DNA from: Marinobacter caseinilyticus
GTDB taxonomy: Bacteria > Pseudomonadota > Gammaproteobacteria > Pseudomonadales > Oleiphilaceae
Length of the DNA stretch: 64,000 bases
Reading direction: 5' to 3'
Assembly (NCBI RefSeq): GCF_011074955.1
Contig: NZ_WUQJ01000005.1
Span: 62,001-126,000, forward strand
Positions 46,190 through 53,425 of this stretch are shown here, piece by piece. The translations under genes were made by a program, and so were the position numbers. A model generated the notes under the pieces. The model saw only the letters and a program-made list of their open reading frames with translations. It did not search any database and was not told the DNA's origin. Each line of letters starts with the position of its first letter. Within the stretch, counting starts at the first letter, position 1.

Positions 46190-46290
46190 AACCAGAGCAA
46201 AGCCAAGGTAAAGCCAGTTGATAAAAATTAAACATGCTTGGGGCACCCTGTATTCATCTGTCGGGGTGCCTTTTTCGTCACTGCGTTTAA

Positions 46291-46331
46291 TCACTGTTTT
46301 TATCACTGTTTTTATCACTGTTTTTATCACT
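46291..46331. repeat. 12-bp tandem repeat, three copies
   Basis: TCACTGTTTTTA occurs three times in tandem (46291-46326) plus a partial fourth. Exact copies, so probably recent. Confidence 0.9.
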
Positions 46332-46393
46332 ACGCGGAGTGGCGTGAACGCCCAGACGCTGCAAGCGGTCACCGACACCTGCCGCAGGCTTAC

Positions 46394-46417
46394 GTAGCCG
46401 ACGCTTCAGCTTCGGAG
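46394..46417 (+). repeat. Single REP-like arm
   Basis: GTAGCCGACGCTTCAGCTTC then GGAG differs by one base from the arm at 4512-4535. No inverted partner lies nearby, so this is a half element. Confidence 0.75.
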
Positions 46418-46683
46418 CAAACCCCCTGCCCCCAGATCCATCAACCACAATTTCCTCCATTACTCGCTCTATACCTTTCCCCGATTCAGGAGGCTCCGCC
46501 GTGAACGGGCATCGTCTGTTGCCCTGAATCGGGCACTTCCCGGATACCCGACGACACTCGGAAAAGCCGGGGTCAGGCCGCGACAGATTTGTTACCCTAC
46601 ACAGTCCAGGCAGCAAATGGATCTGCCCCGGTTTTCCTGGCTGACAACTCAATCTCTTCTGAAACCCCAACAGGCCCTCGTCT

Positions 46684-47577
46684 ATGAAGCTCAATCCCTT
46701 TAACACCCACATCGGTCTGGCTCTGGGGGGGGGTGCTGCCAAGGGCATTGCTCACATCGGTGTGCTAAAGGCCTTTGAGGAAGAAGGCATCCGGATTCAT
46801 TGCATTTCCGGCACCAGCGTCGGGGCACTGGTGGCCAGTTACCATGCCTTCGGCCGGCCGGTCGAGTCCATACTGTCTATTGGTTCAGCACTGAACCTGT
46901 CGAAGATTCTTAACTTCACCCTGGAACGCGGCGGCCTGTTCAGCACGGACAATATCCGGGATATGATCCATCGGGATCTGGGGAATGTCCGGATCGAAGA
47001 CGCCGACATTCCCCTGGCCATTTGCGCCACGGACATCGAAACCGGCGAGCAGTTGGTCTTCCAGAAAGGCAATCTGGCAGAGGTCGTCTGCGCGTCCATG
47101 GCGGTGCCCGGTCTGTTTGTGCCGGTGGAGGTGGATGGCCGGATTCTGGTCGACGGCGGGCTGGTTGAAAATGTACCGATTTCGCCGCTCGCCGCAATGG
47201 GCGCAGGCATTACCGTTGCGGTTGATCTGAGCCACGTTAGCCGGTACACGAAACCCGAAGATACGCTGGATGTGATCAGCAATGCCATCAACATTGTGAT
47301 CGATTCCAATACCCGCAAACAGCTGAAAAAGGCCGACATCGCGGTACCGCTGGATTTAAGCCGCTACAGCCTCACCAACAACGCCGACTGCCTGGACGAG
47401 CTTTACATGGAAGGCTACCGCCCGATGAAGAACAAGATTCGCCGGGTGTTCTGGTACAAACGGATGAACGTCGTGATTTACCTGCTCAAGGCGACCTGGA
47501 AATTGTTGCCCCTCAAGGTGCCTGAGATCGTTCAGGATCTGAAACGCCACGCCGCTGCTCTCCGCAATCGAAGCTGA
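46684..47577 (+). CDS. Patatin-like phospholipase (RssA-type)
   Basis: A 297-residue patatin-fold hydrolase of the RssA/NTE branch. The oxyanion glycine loop GLALGGGAAKGIAHIGVLKA, the nucleophile GTSVGALVASYHAFG (G-x-S-x-G) and the Asp of the dyad VDGGLVENVPISPLAAMGAG are all present. It would cleave lipid acyl esters; cellular role uncertain. The C-terminus carries a hydrophobic patch (RMNVVIYLLKATWKLLPLKV) that may touch membrane. ATG 46684 is the first in frame. Single gene. Confidence 0.92.
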   Translation: MKLNPFNTHIGLALGGGAAKGIAHIGVLKAFEEEGIRIHCISGTSVGALVASYHAFGRPVESILSIGSALNLSKILNFTLERGGLFSTDNIRDMIHRDLGNVRIEDADIPLAICATDIETGEQLVFQKGNLAEVVCASMAVPGLFVPVEVDGRILVDGGLVENVPISPLAAMGAGITVAVDLSHVSRYTKPEDTLDVISNAINIVIDSNTRKQLKKADIAVPLDLSRYSLTNNADCLDELYMEGYRPMKNKIRRVFWYKRMNVVIYLLKATWKLLPLKVPEIVQDLKRHAAALRNRS

Positions 47578-47723
47578 CCGGACACTATCAGACGGTCATT
47601 GGCGAGGGGCCCCGGGCAAGTCCCCAGACAGTCACCCGTGCATTGACGATGCCTTTTCTGATTCAGGGTTCCAATCTTGATGCATCGGCCCCCGGAATGA
47701 CCGAAAATCAGGAGACCCCTGAA

Positions 47724-47790
47724 TAAGTCGATTGGCGATTCTGCAAACTTTGAGGGGCTGTCTCTGAAGCCAGAATTGCCAATCGACTTA
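47724..47790. repeat. Inverted repeat after the patatin gene
   Basis: Arms of 20 bases (47724-47743 and 47771-47790), 19 of them pairing, around a 27-base loop; the arm opens TAAGTCGATTGGC. It lies between the patatin and the small membrane protein and could mark a small mobile element end or a terminator. Confidence 0.75.
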
Positions 47791-47828
47791 CTCAGAAGTT
47801 CCAATACCACTGTGCGGAGGAAACGGGC

Positions 47829-48014
47829 ATGAAGTGGATCATACTGATTGTCATCGTCGCGGTTGTGGCCTTCTGGCTTTATCGGGGCCGTCGCAAGAAC
47901 AACATTGGCGATCCTGAAATGAAAACGTTCGAGGAAAAGGATTACTACCTGACGCCGGATGACAACAAATCCGACGACGAGTCCTCCTCTGGAGACGGTA
48001 ACCCGCGTCACTGA
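47829..48014 (+). CDS. Small single-pass membrane protein, unknown
   Basis: 61 residues: one N-terminal helix WIILIVIVAVVAFWLYRG, a basic stop RRKNN, and an acidic, disordered tail (DPEMKTFEEKDYYLTPDDNK; SDDESSSGDGNP). The start ATG 47829 follows GGAGGAAA. Not recognised; composition suggests a membrane-bound adaptor. It is the last gene before the AT-richer cassette. Confidence 0.6.
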   Translation: MKWIILIVIVAVVAFWLYRGRRKNNIGDPEMKTFEEKDYYLTPDDNKSDDESSSGDGNPRH

Positions 48015-48057
48015 GTTATTTTTTGAGCTGTCGGGGCTGCCAGAGCGCGAGCCATAT

Positions 48058-48120
48058 CGGGGTCAGATCCCGCCTTGCCTTCGTCTAGCAGGTCAGACGT
48101 ACGACCTGACCCCGGCCTTC
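48058..48120 (+). repeat. Dispersed repeat, left copy flanking cassette 1
   Basis: GTCAGATCCCGCCTTGCC, a partly palindromic GGTCAGACGTACGACCTGACC stretch and CCCGGCCTT. The right copy at 50015-50078 has the same order and orientation. Together they bracket the unknown-gene cassette. Confidence 0.8.
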
Positions 48121-48142
48121 AGCATTCCAAAAACCAGGCAGA

Positions 48143-48604
48143 TTACTCTAGCCCTTTCAATTGTGATCGTCCTTTTAAAGCGAACGTTAAGGCAAAAACC
48201 CCAAAGTTGACGAGAAAGACGATTAGAAGCTCGTACCATTGCAGCGGCGCGAAAGCATAGCCAGGAATGGACGGACCCGCGATCTGCAAGAGAAACAAAA
48301 AGGTAATTGCGGAAACACCCGAAAACATCGAAAAAACTGCGATAGTGGCCCTAGCCGGGATTTGACTTTTCCAACGATACCGATACCGATACCGATACCG
48401 ATACCGATACCGATACCGATACCGATACCGATACCGATACCGATACCGATACAGAAACAGAGCGGTAAAAATGGTGGCAAGCACATTAACGGACAAGCCA
48501 TGAATGGTTCCGGTTATTAGATTGACAGCCAACATGCTGGTCGAAAGAACTATGAAGACCAGTAGATAAAATACTGCATCAAGGAAGAGCGAGTACTTGG
48601 TCAT
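48143..48604 (-). CDS. Four-helix membrane protein with Tyr-Arg repeat, unknown
   Basis: A 153-residue inner-membrane protein with helices at about residues 9-29 (VFYLLVFIVLSTSMLAVNLI), 38-51 (VNVLATIFTALFL), 88-108 (SMFSGVSAITFLFLLQIAG) and 124-144 (YELLIVFLVNFGVFALTFAL). Between helices 2 and 3 lie 13 consecutive Tyr-Arg dipeptides encoded by 13 CGATAC units (48375-48452). It is the last gene of a minus-strand cassette whose upstream genes encode small unknown proteins; a partner or immunity role is inference from that layout. No family recognised. Confidence 0.7.
   Translation of the reverse strand: MTKYSLFLDAVFYLLVFIVLSTSMLAVNLITGTIHGLSVNVLATIFTALFLYRYRYRYRYRYRYRYRYRYRYRYRYRWKSQIPARATIAVFSMFSGVSAITFLFLLQIAGPSIPGYAFAPLQWYELLIVFLVNFGVFALTFALKGRSQLKGLE
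48375..48452. repeat. Hexanucleotide tandem repeat (CGATAC x13)
   Basis: Thirteen perfect CGATAC units, inside the coding frame of the four-helix protein where each adds Tyr-Arg. A change in copy number keeps the frame and only changes loop length. Confidence 0.97.
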
Positions 48605-48658
48605 ATTTACAACACCTTTGAGCCTGGGAAGAACACTTCTTTCCGGGCAGCTATTAGG

Positions 48659-49059
48659 TCAGTTCACAGGAGATGCGGGGTTGATGGGCATTCTTTTAAC
48701 TCGGCTCTCAAGCTCAGAATTTGCACTCTCACCTGCTCTGTAAGATGCCTCCCCTATGCCAACGAGAATTACCGATGCAGTAAACCCAACAACATTACTT
48801 TTTGTTGCACCAACATTTATTATTTGCCAAACACTTGCACCAACGCCATATGCGCCAGGATTCACCCCCGCAATAGTGCTGATCCGGCCAAAGTGCTGAT
48901 CCGGCCAAAATTTTCGTGAAACTCAACTATGTTTTGCAGTTCCTGGTTTGTCAGCGACCATTGTTCCCACCTCGGCTGGGCAATAATCAATGCAATTTTA
49001 CCTTGTAGTTGGCCGTAGAAGGGTCGTTGGGATATTTTAAACTTTTGAATTGTACTCAT
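48659..49059 (-). pseudogene. Unknown cassette gene split by a 17-bp duplication
   Basis: Two adjacent frames (start MSTIQKFKISQRPFYGQLQG at 49059; end of second frame KRMPINPASPVN at 48659) become one 127-residue protein if one of the two copies of AGTGCTGATCCGGCCAA at 48875-48908 is removed: FHENFGRIST then joins IAGVNPGAYGVGASVWQIIN. The restored protein has a glycine-rich hydrophobic middle (VVGFTASVILVGIGEASYRA) and polar ends. Its start overlaps the previous stop (ATGA). No family recognised. The duplication may be inactivating, or a reversible switch. Confidence 0.75.
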
Positions 49060-49256
49060 AATTTCACGGCGCTGATGGTTCTCAACGTGCCGGTAAAGAA
49101 TAACCCCGCCATTGCAGCAACCACTTGGTTGTAATCTGCATCGCGAGGCACTGTTGCTTCTGGAATACCCATTATCTCGGCGAGCTTTGCCGCAGCTGCT
49201 TTTTTACCGGTTGGTGTCTCATAGGGCATGAGGTCTACTAAGTCAGGCATGTCCAT
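49056..49256 (-). CDS. Small cassette protein, unknown
   Basis: 66 residues: MDMPDLVDLMPYETPTGKKA, then AAAKLAEIMGIPEATVPRDA and a hydrophobic end AAMAGLFFTGTLRTISAVKL. The start at ATG 49256 has AAAGGAAAT upstream. It overlaps the next gene by four bases (ATGA), so the two are translationally coupled. Not recognised; its size and order before a membrane-active-looking gene recall small accessory or antitoxin-like genes, which is only inference. Confidence 0.6.
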   Translation of the reverse strand: MDMPDLVDLMPYETPTGKKAAAAKLAEIMGIPEATVPRDADYNQVVAAMAGLFFTGTLRTISAVKL

Positions 49257-49269
49257 ATTTCCTTTCGTT

Positions 49270-49617
49270 TTACTGTTTAAAAATGCAGCGTTTCTGCATT
49301 TCTCTGAGCTCCCTTTTTCCATCCTCAAGGTCTATCCGGCCTCGCTCCGAGGATGGAAGCGTTGGTAAAAACTGAATGCTGTTCAACCAACCTTGGGATT
49401 CTTCAACCCAATAGCCGTGGTGCTGGATCTGCTGATTGAAACGCACCTCAAGAAATCCTGCCTTTTCAGCCCCCACGTTAGCGCTAAAGCGTTCCCGGAT
49501 CTCGTACGGCAACTCGCTGTAAAAATATGGAATATAGGTTTCAAGAGTGATTGGAAAGCCCTCTTCATCCATAGGGCTCTTGTCTAATCGCCCATCCTTT
49601 TGAGCGCAATTGTCCAT
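49270..49617 (-). CDS. Cassette protein, unknown
   Basis: 115 residues from ATG 49617; a shorter start at about 49572 (MDEEGFPITLETYIPYFYSE) is possible. It is acidic and aromatic-rich (LPYEIRERFSANVGAEKAGF; QHHGYWVEESQGWLNSIQFL), with a charged helical end (LEDGKRELREMQKRCIFKQ). No signal peptide or membrane segment in this frame. It overlaps the upstream gene by 34 bases, so a frame error joining them is possible. The next gene starts just 13 bases downstream. Not recognised. Confidence 0.5.
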   Translation of the reverse strand: MDNCAQKDGRLDKSPMDEEGFPITLETYIPYFYSELPYEIRERFSANVGAEKAGFLEVRFNQQIQHHGYWVEESQGWLNSIQFLPTLPSSERGRIDLEDGKRELREMQKRCIFKQ

Positions 49618-49882
49618 ATCAGATATTGATGACCACCATCAAAGCCAAAAGTCAGAGAATCTGAAACGTTGGGATCATGGGCATCACTGATAAAAAAACC
49701 GTCGGCATCTGTAAAACTTCGGAGGTCGCATGTAAATCGCAGTGAAGCACCGGTATAGGCGCCAGCATCAAGCGAGCCTTCCAGAGTCAAGGTATTCGAA
49801 AATACGGTGGGAGCAATAAACGTCGTCGAAAAAAAAAAGACGGTAAGAGCAGTGGCAAGCTACGCCAGAACTGTGCAGTCAT
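49584..49882 (-). CDS. Putative exported cassette protein with poly-A tract in the signal peptide
   Basis: From ATG 49882 the minus strand reads MTAQFWRSLPLLLPSFFF, a signal peptide, up to a run of ten A (49829-49838 on plus); the rest, STTFIAPTVFSNTLTLEGSL then DAGAYTGASLRFTCDLRSFT and FGFDGGHQYLIWTIALKRMG, is in the next frame. One extra base in the run would make a single 99-residue exported protein. If real, the run could switch the gene on and off; if not, translation starts at TTG 49790. No family recognised. Confidence 0.5.
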
Positions 49883-50014
49883 CCGTTGCACTGTTTGATT
49901 CTTCCCTGTTTGGTTTCGTGAACGGTAATAGATTTCTGCCAGTTCTTCAAGAACATGAAAATATTACATAAACGCGAAAAGTATACCGCTAAAAGAAATC
50001 CGGCGATGGCACTT

Positions 50015-50078
50015 CGGGTTCAGATCCCGCCTTGCCGTCAAGACCCAGCAGACCAAACGTACGACTGACCCAGGCCTT
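50015..50078 (+). repeat. Dispersed repeat, right copy flanking cassette 1
   Basis: CAGATCCCGCCTTGCC then CCAAACGTACGACTGACCCAG and GCCTT; same orientation as the left copy at 48058-48120. The end ACGACTGACCCAGGCCTT also matches the repeats around the 58-kb cassette. Confidence 0.8.
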
Positions 50079-50130
50079 GTTTTAGTGAGCCGTTGAAAGC
50101 CGCCAGCAGATGACGGCTTCACGGCGGGCG

Positions 50131-51822
50131 TCAGTCTCGGCCGTTACCCGCCAGCAACAGGTCCGGATTGAAACCCATGACCACCGCACCCCAGTGTTTG
50201 CCGTTCACGTGCACGGGGATCGAGAGGTCATTCAGAATTTCCCCGGTATCCCGGATATAGGTTTGCAGAAGGAACCGGTCGGTGTGGCTGGCCCGGCGTT
50301 TTTCAGTCTCGTTGCTGTTGTAGAGCCGCTGGTCACGGCTGTAGAGCAGGTCTTTGTCATGGTCACCGGTGATCGGCTGTGACGTGGCTCGATGATGAAC
50401 AGCAATGTAGCCATTCACGTCCACCAACAGGCTGTAGACCGTGCCATCAAAACGCTCCTTACTGCGGTCGGTCAGGTCCTGGAACGCTTTCTTGAAGCGA
50501 TCGACGAACCGGGTCCGGTACTTTTGCGGCCAGGTGTTCAAAACCGGTTCGTAGTGGCGATCAAAGATGTCCACGCCCTGCTGGGCCAGTTCGGTGAGCC
50601 TGTCCTCGAATTCGGCGGCCAACGTCTGGCGCTCTTCCAGAATCTCCTCGAAAGCCCCCCGCCCGATGCGGTAGCGTGCCAGCAGCGCCATAGAAGCCTC
50701 GGTGGCTTTGCGCAATTGCTCGGAGTAGGCGTCCGATTCGGCAATCTCCCCCGCCAGTTCACGGCCAAGCTGATGGATCTCGTTGCCGTGCTCGTGCACC
50801 TGGCGGTTGGTGATACTGACCTCCTCCACGGAAGAGGTGATGGACAGAAGCTCATCGTGCGCCTGCTCGATGTACTGGAGCATGTCGTCGAACTGGGCTG
50901 CGGTCGAGGTCACCTCCTCACGGGCCTGAACGGTTTGCTCAAGCAACTGCTCCGTATCTTTTTCGGTGCGCCCGACCCGGGAATCCATATCGCTGATGAT
51001 CTGATTCACGTCGCCGGTCGCCGACGCAATCTTCTGGGCCAACTGGCGCACCTCGTCCGCCACCACCGCGAAACCGCGACCGGCCTCGCCCGCCCGAGCC
51101 GCCTCGATGGCGGCATTCAGCGCCAGCAGATTGGTCTGGTCCGAGAACCCCTGCACCAGCTCCAGAATCTTGCCGATTTTGCCCGCGCTGTCGCTTAGCC
51201 CGGCTACGGTCTCGCGAAAGCTCAGCAACTGGTTGTTGACCTGGCCGATACGCTCGGCCACGTGGGACAGCGCCTGATTGGACTCCCGCACCCCGTCGAG
51301 ATTGCGGGAATTGAGCTCCGAGACCGAGCCGGTGCGCTGGGTAATGTCCTCCAGTGCTGTGGCACCCTCGCCACTGGACTGGGCAATCAGTTCGGAGACT
51401 TCTTCCTGTTTGCGGGCGCTCTGTTGCGCCTCGCCAGTCAGCTTGCGCAGTCGCGCGGACTGCACCGCCACCTGCACCGCATGGTGGCGCAGGTCCGACA
51501 GGGCGCCGCGCATGCTGGCCAGCAGCTCATTATGTTCCCGGGCTATCCGCCCTGCCTGACCGGAGCCGACCGGTTGGTCGCGTGATATATCCAGCACCCC
51601 CGGACCCTGGCCCGCATCGGGTGCGGCCGGCGTTTCGGCGCTGGCCACCCGATCACGGCCCAGCCACCAGGCCAGCACGGTAATCAGGGCCGCCAGCCCA
51701 AGCCCGGCCTGGGCGAAGTCCGGCACCATCACGGCCAGGGCGAATAAGGCCAGAACCAACACGTTGCTGACACGGCTTAACCAAGACGGACCTTGACGAC
51801 TTTCCAAAGCGACTGCATTCAT
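50131..51822 (-). CDS. Chemoreceptor with C-terminal Cache/PAS-like sensor
   Basis: A 563-residue methyl-accepting protein with an unusual order. Two close N-terminal membrane helices ([36 protein letters not shown]) leave no periplasmic sensor. The signalling coiled coil follows at about residues 100-330, with tip [20 protein letters not shown]. The sensory domain is C-terminal and cytosolic (about 430-563): [60 protein letters not shown], which looks like a Cache/PAS-type fold. It would sense an internal signal. Start ATG 51822 lies after GGAGAGG. No che genes adjoin it. Confidence 0.88.
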   Translation of the reverse strand: MNAVALESRQGPSWLSRVSNVLVLALFALAVMVPDFAQAGLGLAALITVLAWWLGRDRVASAETPAAPDAGQGPGVLDISRDQPVGSGQAGRIAREHNELLASMRGALSDLRHHAVQVAVQSARLRKLTGEAQQSARKQEEVSELIAQSSGEGATALEDITQRTGSVSELNSRNLDGVRESNQALSHVAERIGQVNNQLLSFRETVAGLSDSAGKIGKILELVQGFSDQTNLLALNAAIEAARAGEAGRGFAVVADEVRQLAQKIASATGDVNQIISDMDSRVGRTEKDTEQLLEQTVQAREEVTSTAAQFDDMLQYIEQAHDELLSITSSVEEVSITNRQVHEHGNEIHQLGRELAGEIAESDAYSEQLRKATEASMALLARYRIGRGAFEEILEERQTLAAEFEDRLTELAQQGVDIFDRHYEPVLNTWPQKYRTRFVDRFKKAFQDLTDRSKERFDGTVYSLLVDVNGYIAVHHRATSQPITGDHDKDLLYSRDQRLYNSNETEKRRASHTDRFLLQTYIRDTGEILNDLSIPVHVNGKHWGAVVMGFNPDLLLAGNGRD

Positions 51823-52338
51823 TGTTATTAGTGTCCTCTCCGGGGAACAGTATGGTTGGTTAACGGCCGGGCTCACCGGAACTTCAACGTCTTGCGGTTC
51901 CGCGGCCAAATACAATGCCCCAAGTGTAGCTAAGGAAACCCGCATGAAAACCGGAACCGGTCTATTTTACGGCAACATCTGCACCTGCCCTGTCAGCCCG
52001 CACAGTCTTCCATCAAAGCCGTCCATCACAACCGCACAAAATAATTCGGCCCCGGTTTTATTGGTTTCTATCGGCAACGGGGCAACGGGCGGGCCGATTC
52101 CGAACAGGACGGTTATCGGTTGATCGGCAGTGGCCGCATACCTCACAATTCAAAGAGTGTATCGCCTGCCCGCAACACCCCGGCGCGAAAGGACGCGGCT
52201 CCCTTCCTTGGTGCCGCCCCGGTGCGTCCATTCGGAATCGTCACCGCGTTGGAGGTCGCGTCTTGTCGATGAATGGCTGGCATTTTGGAGCGCACGTGTC
52301 ACAAGTAGTTCTCACAAACCGGACAGTGAGCCCGACTC
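51823..52338. other. Intergenic region with dispersed-repeat pieces
   Basis: About 515 bases between divergent genes. 51950-51970 (ACCGGAACCGGTCTATTTTA) and 52039-52060 (AAATAATTCGGCCCCGG) match the scattered repeat family. No gene seen; the rest is probably promoter for both neighbours. Confidence 0.6.
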
Positions 52339-53367
52339 ATGACCATCGACCGTGAACGCCTGGCGGCCCTTGCCGCCGCACCCCATTTTCACCGGGGCCG
52401 ATATCACAATCTGGAGCGCGTACCCCACCACGGTCTGGGAGATTTCCTGCGCTGGCAACTGGCCCCCGGCCGGCGTTTCCCGCCGGGTAAGCGCTACAAG
52501 CTGCTACGGCCAGATGCCCACCTGCTGACGAACCCGCCAGAGGCGCCACAGCTCACCTGGCTGGGTCATGCGTCGTTTTTGTTCCAGTATCAGGGCCTGA
52601 ACGTGCTCACCGACCCGGTGTTGTCGGACCGCGCCAGTCCCTTCCAGTTGGTCGGACCCAAGCGGTGCACGCCCCCTGCCCTGACGGTGGCAGAAATGCC
52701 GCCCATCCACCGGGTACTGATTTCCCATAACCACTACGACCATCTCGACGAAGTCACGGTGCGCCAGCTGCACCGTCGTTTTGGGGCCAGCCTGTGCTTC
52801 TGTATTCCCATGGGGCTGCGCCACTGGTTCGAGAAGCGCGGCATCCACAATCTGGTGGAACTGAACTGGTGGCAATCGACGACACTGGCCGCCGGACACG
52901 AAGTGTTCTGCCTGCCGGCCCAGCACTTCAGCGGACGAACCGCCACCGACCGCAACGCCTCGCTCTGGTGTGGCTGGCTCCTGGAAATGGACGGCTTTAG
53001 GTTCTATTTCGGCGGCGATACCGGTTATGGCGAGGTGTTTCGCGACATTGGCGAGCTGTTTGCCCCCATTGACCTGGCGCTGCTCCCCATCGGCGCCTAC
53101 GACCCACGCTGGTTCATGGCCCCGGTGCACGTGGCGCCGGAAGAGGCGGTCAGGATTCACCAGGATATTGGCGCCCGCCAGTCGGTCGCCATGCACTGGG
53201 GCACCTTTGTGCTCACCGATGAACCCATGGACGAGCCACCCCGGCGACTGCGCCACGCGCTGGAAGATCAGGGCGTGAGCGAGTCGGCCTTCCGGGTCAT
53301 GCAGCACGGGGAAGTGTGGTCGCCGCCGAGATGGGGCGGCTGTCATCAAAAACAGGATCAAACATAA
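52339..53367 (+). CDS. Metallo-beta-lactamase-fold hydrolase (NAPE-PLD/UlaG-like)
   Basis: A 342-residue metallohydrolase. The dinuclear zinc site is seen as LISHNHYDHLDEVTV (HxHxDH form), a further His in CLPAQHFSGRTATDRNASLW, Asp in FYFGGDTGYGEVFRDIGELF and a last His in SVAMHWGTFVLTDEP. LTWLGHASFLFQYQGLNVLT is the family opening. This group includes N-acyl-phosphatidylethanolamine phospholipase D and lactonases; the HWGTF end favours the NAPE-PLD-like side. ATG 52339 has only a weak site. It lies 59 bases ahead of the unknown 665-residue gene, so the two probably form an operon. Confidence 0.9.
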   Translation: MTIDRERLAALAAAPHFHRGRYHNLERVPHHGLGDFLRWQLAPGRRFPPGKRYKLLRPDAHLLTNPPEAPQLTWLGHASFLFQYQGLNVLTDPVLSDRASPFQLVGPKRCTPPALTVAEMPPIHRVLISHNHYDHLDEVTVRQLHRRFGASLCFCIPMGLRHWFEKRGIHNLVELNWWQSTTLAAGHEVFCLPAQHFSGRTATDRNASLWCGWLLEMDGFRFYFGGDTGYGEVFRDIGELFAPIDLALLPIGAYDPRWFMAPVHVAPEEAVRIHQDIGARQSVAMHWGTFVLTDEPMDEPPRRLRHALEDQGVSESAFRVMQHGEVWSPPRWGGCHQKQDQT

Positions 53368-53425
53368 ATCGGCGCCGGCTTTCCGGTCAGGTTGACATAG
53401 CCGGAGCTTAGCTGAAGGATGGAGT

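Larger units (their letters stand above)
46190..46683. other. Intergenic region with tandem and REP-like repeats
   Basis: About 490 bases holding the 12-bp tandem repeat (46291-46331), a single REP-like arm (46394-46417) and a GACAGATTTG / CAAATGGATCTGCCCCGG pair (46582-46632) of the dispersed family. Minus-strand open frames here are accidental. Confidence 0.6.

Noticed and set aside
46025..46378. A minus-strand membrane protein with VIKT repeats
   Set aside because: The repeats are the 12-bp array read in reverse, and the frame overlaps the better-supported small exported gene and the array without a ribosome site.
48375..48452. CRISPR-like array
   Set aside because: The units are contiguous hexamers without spacers, so this is a simple tandem repeat.
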